Positions 17,104-26,061 of a DNA stretch of 64,000 bases are shown here, piece by piece. Both the position numbers and the translations under genes were made by a program. The stretch's first letter is position 1. Each line of letters starts with the position of its first letter. The DNA comes from Actinocatenispora sp036503555 (GTDB lineage: Bacteria > Actinomycetota > Actinomycetes > Mycobacteriales > Micromonosporaceae), in contig DASXWQ010000094.1 of the NCBI GenBank assembly GCA_036503555.1, forward strand, positions 1 to 64,000, written 5' to 3'. The notes beneath the pieces were generated by a model. That model was not told the origin of the DNA and searched no databases. It saw nothing but the letters and a program-made list of their open reading frames with translations.

Positions 17104-17524
17104 CGCCGACCACCTCCTCTGCTGCTGTCCTCCTGGACAGAAACACTGGCGTACGCGACGGCGCCGTGCGACGACATTGCCCGGATCCGCCGAAGCGATC
17201 CGTCGACGGTACGGCGGCGCTGAGTGATGGTGTGGGCAGTTCCACATCGGCGACCGGCCGACACGCCCGGGCCGGTTGTCGCCGACGACGGCTTCCCTGG
17301 TCGTACGCGGGAAGCAGGACGCCGTGAACCGACCTCTAACCTTGCGGCTCGTAACGGCGACATGCCCCGGTCGTTACCCAAGGTGGCCGCACCGATGAGT
17401 ACGGGTGGCCGCTGACCTGGCAGCCCCGCCAATCGGGTCACGCAGGGTTGAACGGATCTCAGCGGCTTCCGTACTCTTGGGCGGTCCAGTCGGCAGTCGG
17501 TCACCAGTGGGGTGGCCCCGACGG
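17104..17524. other. Intergenic region upstream of the c-di-AMP riboswitch
   Basis: This 421-nt divergent region carries the aldo/keto reductase promoter and the promoter for the long leader of the NlpC/P60 gene. I see no coding frame worth calling and no second structured RNA. The transcription start of the riboswitch leader cannot be placed by eye. Confidence 0.5.
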
Positions 17525-17682
17525 GACACCGCCGAGTCGTCACTCGGCGAGCCGGGGAACCATCGGCTGTCGGAAGCGACAGCCATCCGGGGTGAATCCA
17601 GCGGCCCTCCGCGAGAGCCGGTGGTAGGGCGAACCCACTTCTTCCCGCCCGAACCCGTCAGCTAACCCGGTAGGCGGTTGCG
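17525..17682 (+). ncRNA. c-di-AMP riboswitch (ydaO/yuaA type)
   Basis: The leader of the NlpC/P60 gene contains the conserved blocks of this riboswitch in order: CCGGGGAACCA, GGGGTGAATCC, TAGGGCGAACCC, CCCGAACCCGTCAGCTAACC and GTAGGCGG. The outer stem can form from ACCGCC near 17527 and GGCGGT near 17673. It ends about 20 nt before the GTG start, so it could act on transcription or on ribosome access. In actinobacteria this element typically controls cell-wall hydrolases and resuscitation factors, switching them off when c-di-AMP is high. Confidence 0.9.
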
Positions 17683-17702
17683 GGAGAAGGAGTGGGCTAC
17701 TG

Positions 17703-18686
17703 GTGTCAGTAGCGGGAGTCATGTCGCGGCCCCGCCGCGCTCTTGCCCTGGTCGCCGCCTGCGCCTGTGCCACCGTGGGCTTCGCCCTCGCCGGCACCGT
17801 CGCGCACGCCGACCCCAACGCCTCGACGCTCGAGAAGAACATGGACGCGACCTGGTCCAAGCTCGAAGCGAACGGCGAAAAATACAAGCAGAACGAGTAC
17901 CAGCTCGAAAAGAACCAGGCCGAGTCGCGCAAGCTCGGCAGGCAGCTCAAGCCGCTGCAGAAGAAGGTCGCGGCCATGTACAAGGAGGTCGGCACCTACG
18001 CCGCCGCCGCGTACAAGGGTGGGAACCTCTCCGCGGTGAACTCGATCCTCACCTACGGGTCGGCGTCGACGATGCTCGACCAGGTCGCCACGCTCGACCG
18101 GATGGCCGCCGACCAGCACCGCAAGGTCGCGAAGTACGAGAAGGCGAAGAACGCCCTCGACGCGAAGAAGCGCAAGTACGACTCGCTGGTCGCGCAGAAC
18201 AAGAAGCAGCAGGTCAAGCTGGCGGCCGAGAAGAAGCAGCTCCAGTCCGACATGGACACGATGGAGAAGCAGTACCAGCAGACCGCGGCCGGCCGGTCGC
18301 AGGCGGGCAGCGGGCTGCCCGACATCGGGTACATCCCCGGCCCCGCCGGCAAGGCCGTGCGGTACGCCATCGACCACCTCGGCGACCCGTACGTGTGGGA
18401 CACCGCCGGGCCGAACCAGTTCGACTGCTCCGGCCTGACGATGGCGGCCTGGGCGGCGGCGGGTGTCGGCATGCGGCACTACACGTACGACCAGTACTCG
18501 GCGTTCCCGCACGTCGGTCGGGACGAGTTGCAGCCGGGTGACCTGGTCTTCTGGAACGGCGCCGAACACGTCGGCATCTACATCGGCAAGGGGTACGTGA
18601 TCCACGCCCCGCAGCCGGGCGAGGGTGTGAAGGTCTCCCCCGTCGACTACCCGGGCAGCTGGTACGGCGCGGTCCGGCCAGGCTGA
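17703..18686 (+). CDS. Secreted NlpC/P60 peptidoglycan endopeptidase (RipA-like)
   Basis: This 327-residue cell-wall hydrolase cleaves peptide stems in peptidoglycan. It has a signal peptide (LALVAACACATVGFALAG, cut near AHA|DP), a long Lys/Gln-rich coiled coil (about residues 45-200), and a C-terminal NlpC/P60 domain. The catalytic Cys is in FDCSGLT (near 241), the His in EHVGIYIG (near 289) and the third residue in VIHAPQPG (near 300). The coiled coil probably restrains or localises the enzyme. GTG 17703 follows AAGGAG; ATG 17721 is the alternative. The upstream riboswitch ties its expression to c-di-AMP. Confidence 0.94.
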   Translation: MSVAGVMSRPRRALALVAACACATVGFALAGTVAHADPNASTLEKNMDATWSKLEANGEKYKQNEYQLEKNQAESRKLGRQLKPLQKKVAAMYKEVGTYAAAAYKGGNLSAVNSILTYGSASTMLDQVATLDRMAADQHRKVAKYEKAKNALDAKKRKYDSLVAQNKKQQVKLAAEKKQLQSDMDTMEKQYQQTAAGRSQAGSGLPDIGYIPGPAGKAVRYAIDHLGDPYVWDTAGPNQFDCSGLTMAAWAAAGVGMRHYTYDQYSAFPHVGRDELQPGDLVFWNGAEHVGIYIGKGYVIHAPQPGEGVKVSPVDYPGSWYGAVRPG

Positions 18687-18702
18687 TCCGAGCACGACGC
18701 AC

Positions 18703-18733
18703 GAGGGCCGGTCCCGCTTCGGGGCCGGCCCTC
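18703..18733. terminator. Bidirectional hairpin terminator
   Basis: The inverted repeat GAGGGCCGGTCCC / GGGGCCGGCCCTC with a GCTTC loop lies between two convergent genes, 17 nt after one stop and 10 nt from the other. Confidence 0.8.
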
Positions 18734-18742
18734 GGTGTCCGT

Positions 18743-20860
18743 CTAGCGGGGGCGTTCGGACCCGAGCCGGGCGGTGATCGCGGCGGGGCCGGACGGGCGA
18801 GCGAAGTGCCAGCCCTGACCGACGTCGCAGCCGATCGTCCGCAGTCGGGCCGCCTGCTCCGCGGTCTCGACGCCCTCGGCGATGACGGTCAGGTCGAGCG
18901 CGTGCGCCAGCTCGACCAGCGTCGCCACGATCCGCTCGTCGACCGGGTCGGTCGACGTACGCCGGGCCGCGGGTGTACCGGAGACGAAGGAACCGGCGAT
19001 CTTCAGCGCGTGCACCGGCAGCTGCCGCAGGTACGCCAGGTTCGAGTAGCCGGTACCGAAGTCGTCGATGGCGAGGCGTACGCCCATGTCGGCGAGGGTG
19101 TGCAGGGCGCGCAGCGGCTCCGCGGCCGGGCCCATGATGGCGCTCTCGGTCAGCTCCAGGACGAGCCGGTCGGGCGGCAGCCCGGTGGAACGCAGGACCT
19201 CGGCGACCTCCTCGGTCAGGTCCAGCTCGTGCGCCTGCCGTACGGCGAGGTTGACGGTGACGCAGAAGTCCTTCGACGCGAGCGCCTGCCACGCCTGCGC
19301 CTGGGCGCACGCCGACTGGAGCACCCAGCGGCCGAGCGGGACGATCGCGCCGGTCTCCTCGGCCAGGTTGATGAACTGGTCCGGGGACAGCAGGCCGAGC
19401 TGCGGATGCCGCCAGCGCACCAGCGCCTCGACGCCCCACAGCCGGTCGTCGGCGAGCGCCACGAGCGGCTGGTACTCGACGACGAACTCGCCGTGCTCCA
19501 CCGCGGCCGGCATCGTCGCGGCCAGCGTGTACCGGGCGACCTCGCGGGCGTGCCGGTCCGGGTCGAACACCGCCCACCGGCCGCGGCCGTCGGACTTCGC
19601 CCAGTAGAGCGTCGTGTCGGCGGCCTGCATGAGGTCGGCGGTGGTCAGGCCGGTGATCGGGCGTTCGACGACGCCGATGCTGGCGGAGACGGACAGCTCG
19701 TGTCCGCCGACGCGTACCGGCGGGCGGAGCGCGGCGATCGCCTGCTCGGCGCACCAGGTCAGGTCGGTGTCGGCGGTGGGCTTGTCGAGCAGCACTACGA
19801 ACTCGTCGCCGCCCATCCGGGCGACCAGCCCGCCGGAGCGTCGTACGGCGAGGTCGAGGCGCTGCGCGACGGCCACGAGCACGCCGTCGCCGATCTCGTG
19901 CCCGAAGCTGTCGTTGATCACCTTGAACCCGTCGAGGTCCAGGTAGCAGAGGCCGACGCGGGCGTCCGGATCGGGCACGGTCAGCAGTTCGCCGAGGCGG
20001 GCGAAGAACAGCTCGCGGTTGGCCAGCCCGGTCAGCGGGTCGTGCCACGCCTGGTATTCCAGCCGCAGTTCCAGCAGCCGGCGCTCGGTGATGTCCTCGA
20101 TCATGGCCACCGCGTACGGCTTGCCGGCGGGGGTCTCGATCGCGGACAGCGTGACCCGGCCCCAGACGAGCGCGCCGTCGTCGTCGGCGAACCGCTTCTC
20201 CACCTGGATCGGGGCGGTCCCGCCGGACAGCAGCCGGTCGACGGCGGAGCGTACGGCGTCGGCGTCCTCGGGGTGCGCGTACTCGCCGATGTCGTGTCCG
20301 GCGAGGTCCGCGGGCGGGTGGCCGAGCATGTCGGCGAGCGCCTGGTTCGCGTCGACGATGACCCGCTCGGCGTCGAGCACGGCCATGCCGATGGCGGCCT
20401 CCGCGAACACCGCCTGGAACCGGGCCTGGCTGGCCGACAGCGCCTTCTCCGCCTGCCGCCGGGCGTGTACCAGGGCGAGCCGCACCGACTCCTGCTCGGC
20501 CAGCGTACGGTCGCGCAACGCGGCGGCGAACCCGTCGGCGATGGCCGCCTGCACCTCGCGCCGTCGCTTCTGCGTACCTGCGGTCGCGGTGAGGGGGTCG
20601 TCGGCGAGGAGCGCGAGGGTACGGCCGAGGCCGACGGGGCCGGTGATGTTGGCGTCGACGAGCGCGGCGCCGATCCGGCGCGCCTCCTCCGGGGCGAAGT
20701 CGCCGGGCTGGTGCAGCGCCACGATCCGGTCGGCGAGGCCGGCAAGGTACCGAACGATTTCATCGGACGACATCGGCACGTACGTCTCGTCGGTGACGGC
20801 CCGCGCCCAGCGTTCGGCGAACCTCGTTCGCCTCGCGCCGACCGTCGAGCCTCGCGCCAC
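18743..20860 (-). CDS. PAS-GGDEF-EAL c-di-GMP turnover protein
   Basis: This 705-residue cytoplasmic protein can in principle make and break c-di-GMP. After an alpha-helical N-terminal sensor segment and coiled coil comes a PAS domain (about 130-235), a GGDEF domain with an intact MGGDEFVVLL site (near 350), and an EAL domain beginning GVEALVRWRHP (near 477). EAL metal and base residues are present in NLAVRQ, ELTESA, AIDDFGTGYS and AEGVET, but the usual KID is LKIAGS, with Ala in place of Asp, which may lower hydrolysis. GTG 20860 follows GGGGGGAGAG. No TM segment is seen. Confidence 0.94.
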   Translation of the reverse strand: MARGSTVGARRTRFAERWARAVTDETYVPMSSDEIVRYLAGLADRIVALHQPGDFAPEEARRIGAALVDANITGPVGLGRTLALLADDPLTATAGTQKRRREVQAAIADGFAAALRDRTLAEQESVRLALVHARRQAEKALSASQARFQAVFAEAAIGMAVLDAERVIVDANQALADMLGHPPADLAGHDIGEYAHPEDADAVRSAVDRLLSGGTAPIQVEKRFADDDGALVWGRVTLSAIETPAGKPYAVAMIEDITERRLLELRLEYQAWHDPLTGLANRELFFARLGELLTVPDPDARVGLCYLDLDGFKVINDSFGHEIGDGVLVAVAQRLDLAVRRSGGLVARMGGDEFVVLLDKPTADTDLTWCAEQAIAALRPPVRVGGHELSVSASIGVVERPITGLTTADLMQAADTTLYWAKSDGRGRWAVFDPDRHAREVARYTLAATMPAAVEHGEFVVEYQPLVALADDRLWGVEALVRWRHPQLGLLSPDQFINLAEETGAIVPLGRWVLQSACAQAQAWQALASKDFCVTVNLAVRQAHELDLTEEVAEVLRSTGLPPDRLVLELTESAIMGPAAEPLRALHTLADMGVRLAIDDFGTGYSNLAYLRQLPVHALKIAGSFVSGTPAARRTSTDPVDERIVATLVELAHALDLTVIAEGVETAEQAARLRTIGCDVGQGWHFARPSGPAAITARLGSERPR

Positions 20861-21020
20861 GCCGCTCTCCCCCCTGCGGCGGGCCCGAAAGGACCCGCGT
20901 CTGGATGAGAATACGACCGTTCTGGAACGTTGGAAGATCACAAGCCGTTACCGATCAAACCGGCGTCCCGCATGTTGCTACTACAGGAAGTCAGCTCGAT
21001 CCGCAGCGGTACGAGTATCG

Positions 21021-21048
21021 CTCTCCGCGCATCAGACCGCGCGGAGAG
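21021..21048 (-). terminator. Hairpin terminator after the methyltransferase gene
   Basis: A perfect 10-bp stem (CTCTCCGCGC / GCGCGGAGAG, 8-nt loop) lies just beyond the methyltransferase stop. The remainder of 20861-21057 holds the promoter of the c-di-GMP gene and no gene. Confidence 0.75.
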
Positions 21049-21057
21049 TGGTGAAGC

Positions 21058-21852
21058 CTAGAGTCGGGCGACACCGACGACGCCCGGAAGCCTGCCGACG
21101 AGTTCATCGGATGGCTGCGCCATGTCCGTCCGCCAGCGAGTGGCGTGCACGATCCCCGGATCGACCAGTTCGAAGCCGTCGAACAGCTTCTCCACGTCGG
21201 CCCGGGCCAGCGTGTGGAAACCGGCGTGCAGGCTCTGCCGGGAGGTCCAGTCGAAGCCGTCGTCGCTCTCCCGGATCGCCGCCGACACCATCAGCTGGCT
21301 GCCCGGCGCCATCGCCACCCGGTACTTCCCGATCAGCCCGACCAGGTCCGTACCCACCGGGATGAAGTGCAGCACCCCGAGCAGCAGGATGCCGACGGGC
21401 TGGTCCAGGTCGAGCACCTCGCCTACCTCGGGCGAGCCGAGCACGGCGTCGACGTCGCGGAGGTCGGCGTGCAGCATCCGGACCCGGCCCGCCTCGCCGA
21501 GCATGGTGCGGCCGTGCGCGATCGCCGCCGCCTCGCTGTCGACGTACACCACGCTCGCCTCGGGCGCCGCCTCGTGCACGTTGCCCGCGGTCGGCAGGCC
21601 CGATCCGAGGTCGAGGAACTGCCGGACGCCCGCCTGGGTGGCGTACCGGACGGCGCGGCGCAGGAACGAGCGGTTCGCGCGGGTGGCGGCGGCGATCTCG
21701 GGGATGCGCGCCACGTACGTGTCGGCTGCGGTCCGGTCCACCGCGAAGTTGTGGCAGCCGCCGAGCAGGTAGTCGTACACCCGGGCCACACTGGGCCGCT
21801 CGAAGTCGATCCCGTCCGGCAGGGTGCCGGATTCCTCGTCGCGCTCGGCCAC
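21058..21852 (-). CDS. DUF574 S-adenosylmethionine-dependent methyltransferase
   Basis: This 264-residue protein belongs to the actinobacterial S-adenosyl methyltransferase family formerly called DUF574. Diagnostic segments are FERPSVARVYDYLLGGCHNF near the N terminus, RRAVRYATQ, the SAM-binding QFLDLGSGLPTAGNVHE, and VYVDSEAAAI with an acidic end to strand 2. Members occur in many paralogues in actinomycetes; the substrate is unknown. GTG 21852 follows GGGGGGTG. It is divergent from a DUF5999 gene, with 246 nt between. Confidence 0.93.
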   Translation of the reverse strand: MAERDEESGTLPDGIDFERPSVARVYDYLLGGCHNFAVDRTAADTYVARIPEIAAATRANRSFLRRAVRYATQAGVRQFLDLGSGLPTAGNVHEAAPEASVVYVDSEAAAIAHGRTMLGEAGRVRMLHADLRDVDAVLGSPEVGEVLDLDQPVGILLLGVLHFIPVGTDLVGLIGKYRVAMAPGSQLMVSAAIRESDDGFDWTSRQSLHAGFHTLARADVEKLFDGFELVDPGIVHATRWRTDMAQPSDELVGRLPGVVGVARL

Positions 21853-22098
21853 CACACCCCCCGGGTCCGACGTTGGCCGACACGCTAGCCATGCGGCCGG
21901 ATCCGGCGCGACCCCCGTACGGTCGGATCCGGCGGTCCCTTCGGGTCCGACGCCTCGCGGGTTTGGTAACGCTCCGGATACGAACCGGGGAAATATCTTC
22001 CTCCGTTGGCGATTCGCTTGAAGGTTATGTATCCGCGCGCAAGACTGGAATGGTCCGGGGGTGAGATTCACCCCATCGCGAGGAACATGGAGGAAGCC

Positions 22099-22302
22099 AT
22101 GTGCCTCCACACGCCGGAATGCCCGTCGGCACAGGCACTTGACCGGGAAGCCGCGCACGTCGTGTCGGCACACCCCGAGCAAGGCTGGAGCCTGCTGTGC
22201 AACGGCGTCATCCTGTTCGAAGACGACGGCGAAATCCTTCCTGACGGACACGTCGTGGCTCCGCCACAGACACGCTCCGTCACGGCCGAGGCCGGCGTCT
22301 AA
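22099..22302 (+). CDS. DUF5999 family small protein
   Basis: This 67-residue acidic protein begins MCLHTPECPSA and contains HPEQGWSLLCNGVILFEDDG and LPDGHVVAP, which match the actinomycete DUF5999 family. Three Cys residues (CLH, CPS, LCNG) are conserved in that family and might bind a metal. ATG 22099 follows GGAGGAAG; an upstream in-frame ATG lacks a site. Function unknown. Confidence 0.9.
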   Translation: MCLHTPECPSAQALDREAAHVVSAHPEQGWSLLCNGVILFEDDGEILPDGHVVAPPQTRSVTAEAGV

Positions 22303-22452
22303 ACCCCTCTAGCCGCTCGGCCGCCGCGCGCGCGATCCGGCGCGCGCCCCGACCGACGGGCACCACCCCACAGTTCCCGTACCACCGACCCCGACGCCCG
22401 GCCACGAGGCTGGGCGTTTCTTCGTGTCGGACCCCTTGGGTAGCGTCGGGCT

Positions 22453-25206
22453 GTGGGGGTCGAGGTCACGTTCCTGGCGGGTGGTCCCGCCCGTACGGGT
22501 CGGTTCGCGTTCTGGCGCGCCGACGGCCCGGTCCCCGGCGCGAACGACGAGATCGTCGTGGCCGTGCCCGGCGCCCGCGGGCCGCGCCGCCGCCGCGTGG
22601 CCGCCCGCGTCGTGGGCGTACCCGAGGCGCTGCCGGACCTGCTCGACCCCGACGGGGACACCGCCTCGCACCGAGCCTGGTCGGCCGCGGTCCTGACCGG
22701 CCTGGGGCTGGTCGCGCGCGGCCGGCTGGCGCCGGGGCGTACCGCCGGCGGGGTCGCGGCGTGGCGGGCGCTGCCGGAGCCGGCCGAGGCGGACTGGCTG
22801 CGGCGTTGTGCCGCGGCGATGCCGCCCGAGGCGTACGCGGTGCCGGTGGCCGGCGCGGGCCGGATCCTGCTGCCGTCGCCCGACACGCTGCTGTCCGCGT
22901 GCTGGGACGCGCTCGCCGACACCCTCACCCGCACCGGTGAGCCGCACGCCGCCGCCGAGTACGCGGGGATCCCGGTGCGGTCCGCGGACCGGTACGCCGG
23001 CTGGCTGGACACGGTCGACCGCGAGCTCGGCGGGCGGGTACGGCTGGTGGTGCGGGTGCTGCCGCCGGACGAGCCGGACGGGCCGTTCGCCGCGGTGCTG
23101 GCGATGCGCAGCGCGGCCGACCCGAGCCTGCTGGTGGAGCTGGCGGACCTGTGGCGGGCGCCGGCCGAGGTGCTGGCCCGGTTCGGCGGCGACGCGGAGA
23201 CCGACGTGCTGCTGGCGCTGCGGCGGGCGGCACGGGTGTGGCCGGCGCTCGCGCCCGCCCTGGCCGGTACGACCGCCGAGTCGCTGCCGCTGTCCGACGA
23301 CGACCTGGACGCGCTGCTCGGCGACGCCGGCGAGGCGTTGGCCGCCGCCGACGTGGACCTGCTGTGGCCGGCGGAGCTGACCGAGCGCGGCCCGCGGATC
23401 GTGGGTACGACGAGGCGGCCGGCGGCGACCGGGCCCGCCGCGTTCGGGCTGGACGACCTGCTGGAGTTCGAGTGGCAGGGCACGATGGACGGCGAGTCGC
23501 TGACCGGTGACGAGGTCGCCGCGCTGGCCGAGGCGAAGCGCCCGCTGATCCGGCTGCGCGGCCGGTGGGTACGGGTGGACCGGTCGATGGTGGCGCGGCT
23601 GCGGGCGCGCCGGCACCGGCGGATCGGCGCGGGCGAGGCGCTCGCCGCCGCGCTCACCGGCGTACTGTCCACTGAGGACGGTGCGGTGGACTTCCGGGCG
23701 GATCCGGTGCTCGCCGACCTGGTGGAGCGGATCGCGTCACTGCCAACGGATGTGGCCACCCCGCCGGACCTGGCCGCGACGCTCCGGCCGTACCAGCGGC
23801 GCGGGTTGGCGTGGCTCGCGGGGATGGCCGGCACCGGGCTCGGCGGCTGTCTCGCCGACGACATGGGTCTCGGCAAGACGCTTCAGGTGATCGCGCTGCA
23901 CCTGCACCGGCGTACCCTCCACTGTGGACCGACGCTGGTCTGCTGCCCGACCTCGTTGCTGGGCAACTGGGAGCGGGAGATCCAGCGGTTCGCCCCCGGC
24001 ACGCCGGTACGCCGGTTCCACGGCACCGCACGGGATCTCGGCGACCTGGCCGAGGACGAGATCGTGCTCGCGACGTACGGGGTGCTGCGCGCCGACGGCG
24101 CTCGGTCCGCGGCCTCCGCGGACGGGAGTGCGCCGGCCGGGCGTTCGCTGGCCGCACGACGCTGGGGGCTGATGGTCGCCGACGAGGCGCAGTATGCGAA
24201 GAACCCGTTGTCCCGCACCGCGAAGGCGCTGCGTTCGGTGCCGGCGGTGGCCCGCGTCGCGCTCACCGGCACACCCGTGGAGAACCGGCTGACCGACCTG
24301 TGGTCCATTGTGGACTGGACGACGCCCGGACTGCTCGGCACGCTGGAGTCGTTCCGCCACAAGGTCGCCATCCCGATCGAGCGGTACGGGAACGCCGACG
24401 CGACGGCCCGCCTCGCCGCCGTGACCCGGCCGTTCCTGTTGCGGCGCCGCAAGACCGACCCGGGCATCGCGCCGGAGCTGCCGCCGAAGACCGAGACCGA
24501 CCAGCTCGTCCCGCTCACCGCCGAGCAGGTCACCCTGTACGAGGCGGTCGTGCGGGACACGATGGCGGAGATCGAGACGGCGCAAGGGATCGCCCGCCGC
24601 GGGCTGGTGCTGAAGCTGCTCACCGCGCTCAAGCAGATCTGCAACCACCCCGCGCAGTATCTGGGCGAGCCGGGTCCGGTCGCCGGCCGGTCCGGCAAGG
24701 TCGCCGCGGTCGACGAACTGCTCGACGTGATCCTCGCCGAGGGCGACTCGGTGCTGCTGTTCAGCCAGTACGTGGCGATGTGCCGGCTGCTGGAACGGCA
24801 TCTCGCCGACCGGGGCGTACCGACGCTGCTGGTGCACGGCGGCGTGCCGGTGCGGCAGCGGGAGGAGCGGGTACGGCGGTTCCAGGCCGGCGAGGTGCCG
24901 GTGTTCCTGCTGTCGCTGAAGGCGGCCGGCACCGGGCTCAACCTGACCCGTGCCAGCCACGTCGTGCACGTCGACCGCTGGTGGAACCCGGCCGTCGAGG
25001 ACCAGGCGACCGACCGGGCGTACCGGATCGGGCAGGACCGGGCCGTGCAGGTGCACCGGCTCGTCACCGAGAACACCGTGGAGGACCGGGTGGCGAAGCT
25101 GATCGCGGACAAGCGGAAGCTGGCCGACGCGGTCGTCGGCGGCGGCGAGACGTGGCTGGCCGACCTGTCCGACGCCGAACTCGCCGACCTGGTGGCCCTG
25201 ACGTGA
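22453..25206 (+). CDS. SNF2/Swi2 family helicase-like ATPase
   Basis: This 917-residue protein is a DEAD/DEAH-superfamily 2 ATPase of the SNF2 class. The first 400 residues are the SNF2-helicase-associated domain (DLLEFEWQ, ALAEAKRPLIRLRGRWVRVD). The motor has DDMGLGKTLQ (motif I, Lys near 476), VADEAQYAKN (motif II), ALTGTPVENRL (motif III), and TDRAYRIGQDRAVQVHRL (motif VI). It probably remodels or translocates on DNA; the actinobacterial group is not well characterised. The start is GTG 22453. The downstream SWIM gene overlaps its stop (GTGA), so they form one functional unit. Confidence 0.94.
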   Translation: MGVEVTFLAGGPARTGRFAFWRADGPVPGANDEIVVAVPGARGPRRRRVAARVVGVPEALPDLLDPDGDTASHRAWSAAVLTGLGLVARGRLAPGRTAGGVAAWRALPEPAEADWLRRCAAAMPPEAYAVPVAGAGRILLPSPDTLLSACWDALADTLTRTGEPHAAAEYAGIPVRSADRYAGWLDTVDRELGGRVRLVVRVLPPDEPDGPFAAVLAMRSAADPSLLVELADLWRAPAEVLARFGGDAETDVLLALRRAARVWPALAPALAGTTAESLPLSDDDLDALLGDAGEALAAADVDLLWPAELTERGPRIVGTTRRPAATGPAAFGLDDLLEFEWQGTMDGESLTGDEVAALAEAKRPLIRLRGRWVRVDRSMVARLRARRHRRIGAGEALAAALTGVLSTEDGAVDFRADPVLADLVERIASLPTDVATPPDLAATLRPYQRRGLAWLAGMAGTGLGGCLADDMGLGKTLQVIALHLHRRTLHCGPTLVCCPTSLLGNWEREIQRFAPGTPVRRFHGTARDLGDLAEDEIVLATYGVLRADGARSAASADGSAPAGRSLAARRWGLMVADEAQYAKNPLSRTAKALRSVPAVARVALTGTPVENRLTDLWSIVDWTTPGLLGTLESFRHKVAIPIERYGNADATARLAAVTRPFLLRRRKTDPGIAPELPPKTETDQLVPLTAEQVTLYEAVVRDTMAEIETAQGIARRGLVLKLLTALKQICNHPAQYLGEPGPVAGRSGKVAAVDELLDVILAEGDSVLLFSQYVAMCRLLERHLADRGVPTLLVHGGVPVRQREERVRRFQAGEVPVFLLSLKAAGTGLNLTRASHVVHVDRWWNPAVEDQATDRAYRIGQDRAVQVHRLVTENTVEDRVAKLIADKRKLADAVVGGGETWLADLSDAELADLVALT

Positions 25207-26015
25207 CCGGCCCGCGACGACGCGGCACGGACGGCGCGGCGACCGCCGAGATCGTCGTACCGCGGCAGCCGCCGGCGAGCCGGCGCCGCTTCGGCGGTAC
25301 CTGGTGGGGCCGGGCCTGGCTCGCCGCGCTGGAGCAGCAGGCCGCGCTCGACCCGAACCGGCTGCCCCGCGGCCGCACGTACGCCCGGTCGGGCGCGGTC
25401 GGCGACATGCTCGTACGGGCGGGGTCGGCGGCGGCGCGGGTCCGCGGCTCCCGGCCGGAGCCGTACCGGGTGGTGGTGCGGGTCGCGCGGTTCGGCGACG
25501 AGGACTGGGCGCGGGTGTTCGGCGCGATGGCCGGCCGGCTCGGGCACGCCGCGGCGCTGCTCGACGGCGAACTGCCGCCGGACGTCGTGGACGACGTGGC
25601 GCGTGCCGGCCTGTCGCTGCTGCCCGGGCCGCGGGACATCACCGTCGACTGCACGTGCCCGGACCGCGCCGTACCGTGCAAGCACGCCGCGGCCGTCTGC
25701 TACGTGCTCGGCGACCTGATGGACACCGACCCGTTCGCCGTGCTGCTGCTGCGCGGGCGGGGACGCGAGGACGTGCTGTCCGCCCTGCGTACGTTGCGGG
25801 GCAACGGATCCGGGCCGGCCGCGGCGGCGGGCCCGGCCACCGTCCCCGCCGCCGACGCGTACGCCCGGGCGACGGCGCCGCTGCCCCGCCCGCTGCCGCC
25901 GCCGGCCGCGCCGGGTACCCCGGTGCCGCTGCCGCCGTCCGACACCGTCGACGTCGAGGCCCTCACCGCCCTGGCCACGGCCGCCGCCGCACGCGCCGCC
26001 GCCCTGCTCGGCTAG
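25203..26015 (+). CDS. SWIM zinc-finger protein, partner of the SNF2 ATPase
   Basis: This 270-residue protein has an N-terminal region beginning FGGTWWGRAWLAALE and a SWIM zinc finger VDCTCPDRAVPCKHAAAV (CxC, then CxH) in the middle. The C-terminal part is Ala/Pro-rich. SWIM domains bind DNA or proteins and are often coded beside or fused to SNF2 helicases. The start GTG at 25203 overlaps the helicase stop by 4 nt, which fixes it and implies coupled translation. Confidence 0.93.
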   Translation: MTGPRRRGTDGAATAEIVVPRQPPASRRRFGGTWWGRAWLAALEQQAALDPNRLPRGRTYARSGAVGDMLVRAGSAAARVRGSRPEPYRVVVRVARFGDEDWARVFGAMAGRLGHAAALLDGELPPDVVDDVARAGLSLLPGPRDITVDCTCPDRAVPCKHAAAVCYVLGDLMDTDPFAVLLLRGRGREDVLSALRTLRGNGSGPAAAAGPATVPAADAYARATAPLPRPLPPPAAPGTPVPLPPSDTVDVEALTALATAAAARAAALLG

Positions 26016-26061
26016 CCGCCCGCTGTCACGATCTCGTAGCGCAGCAGGACGACGAGCCCTG

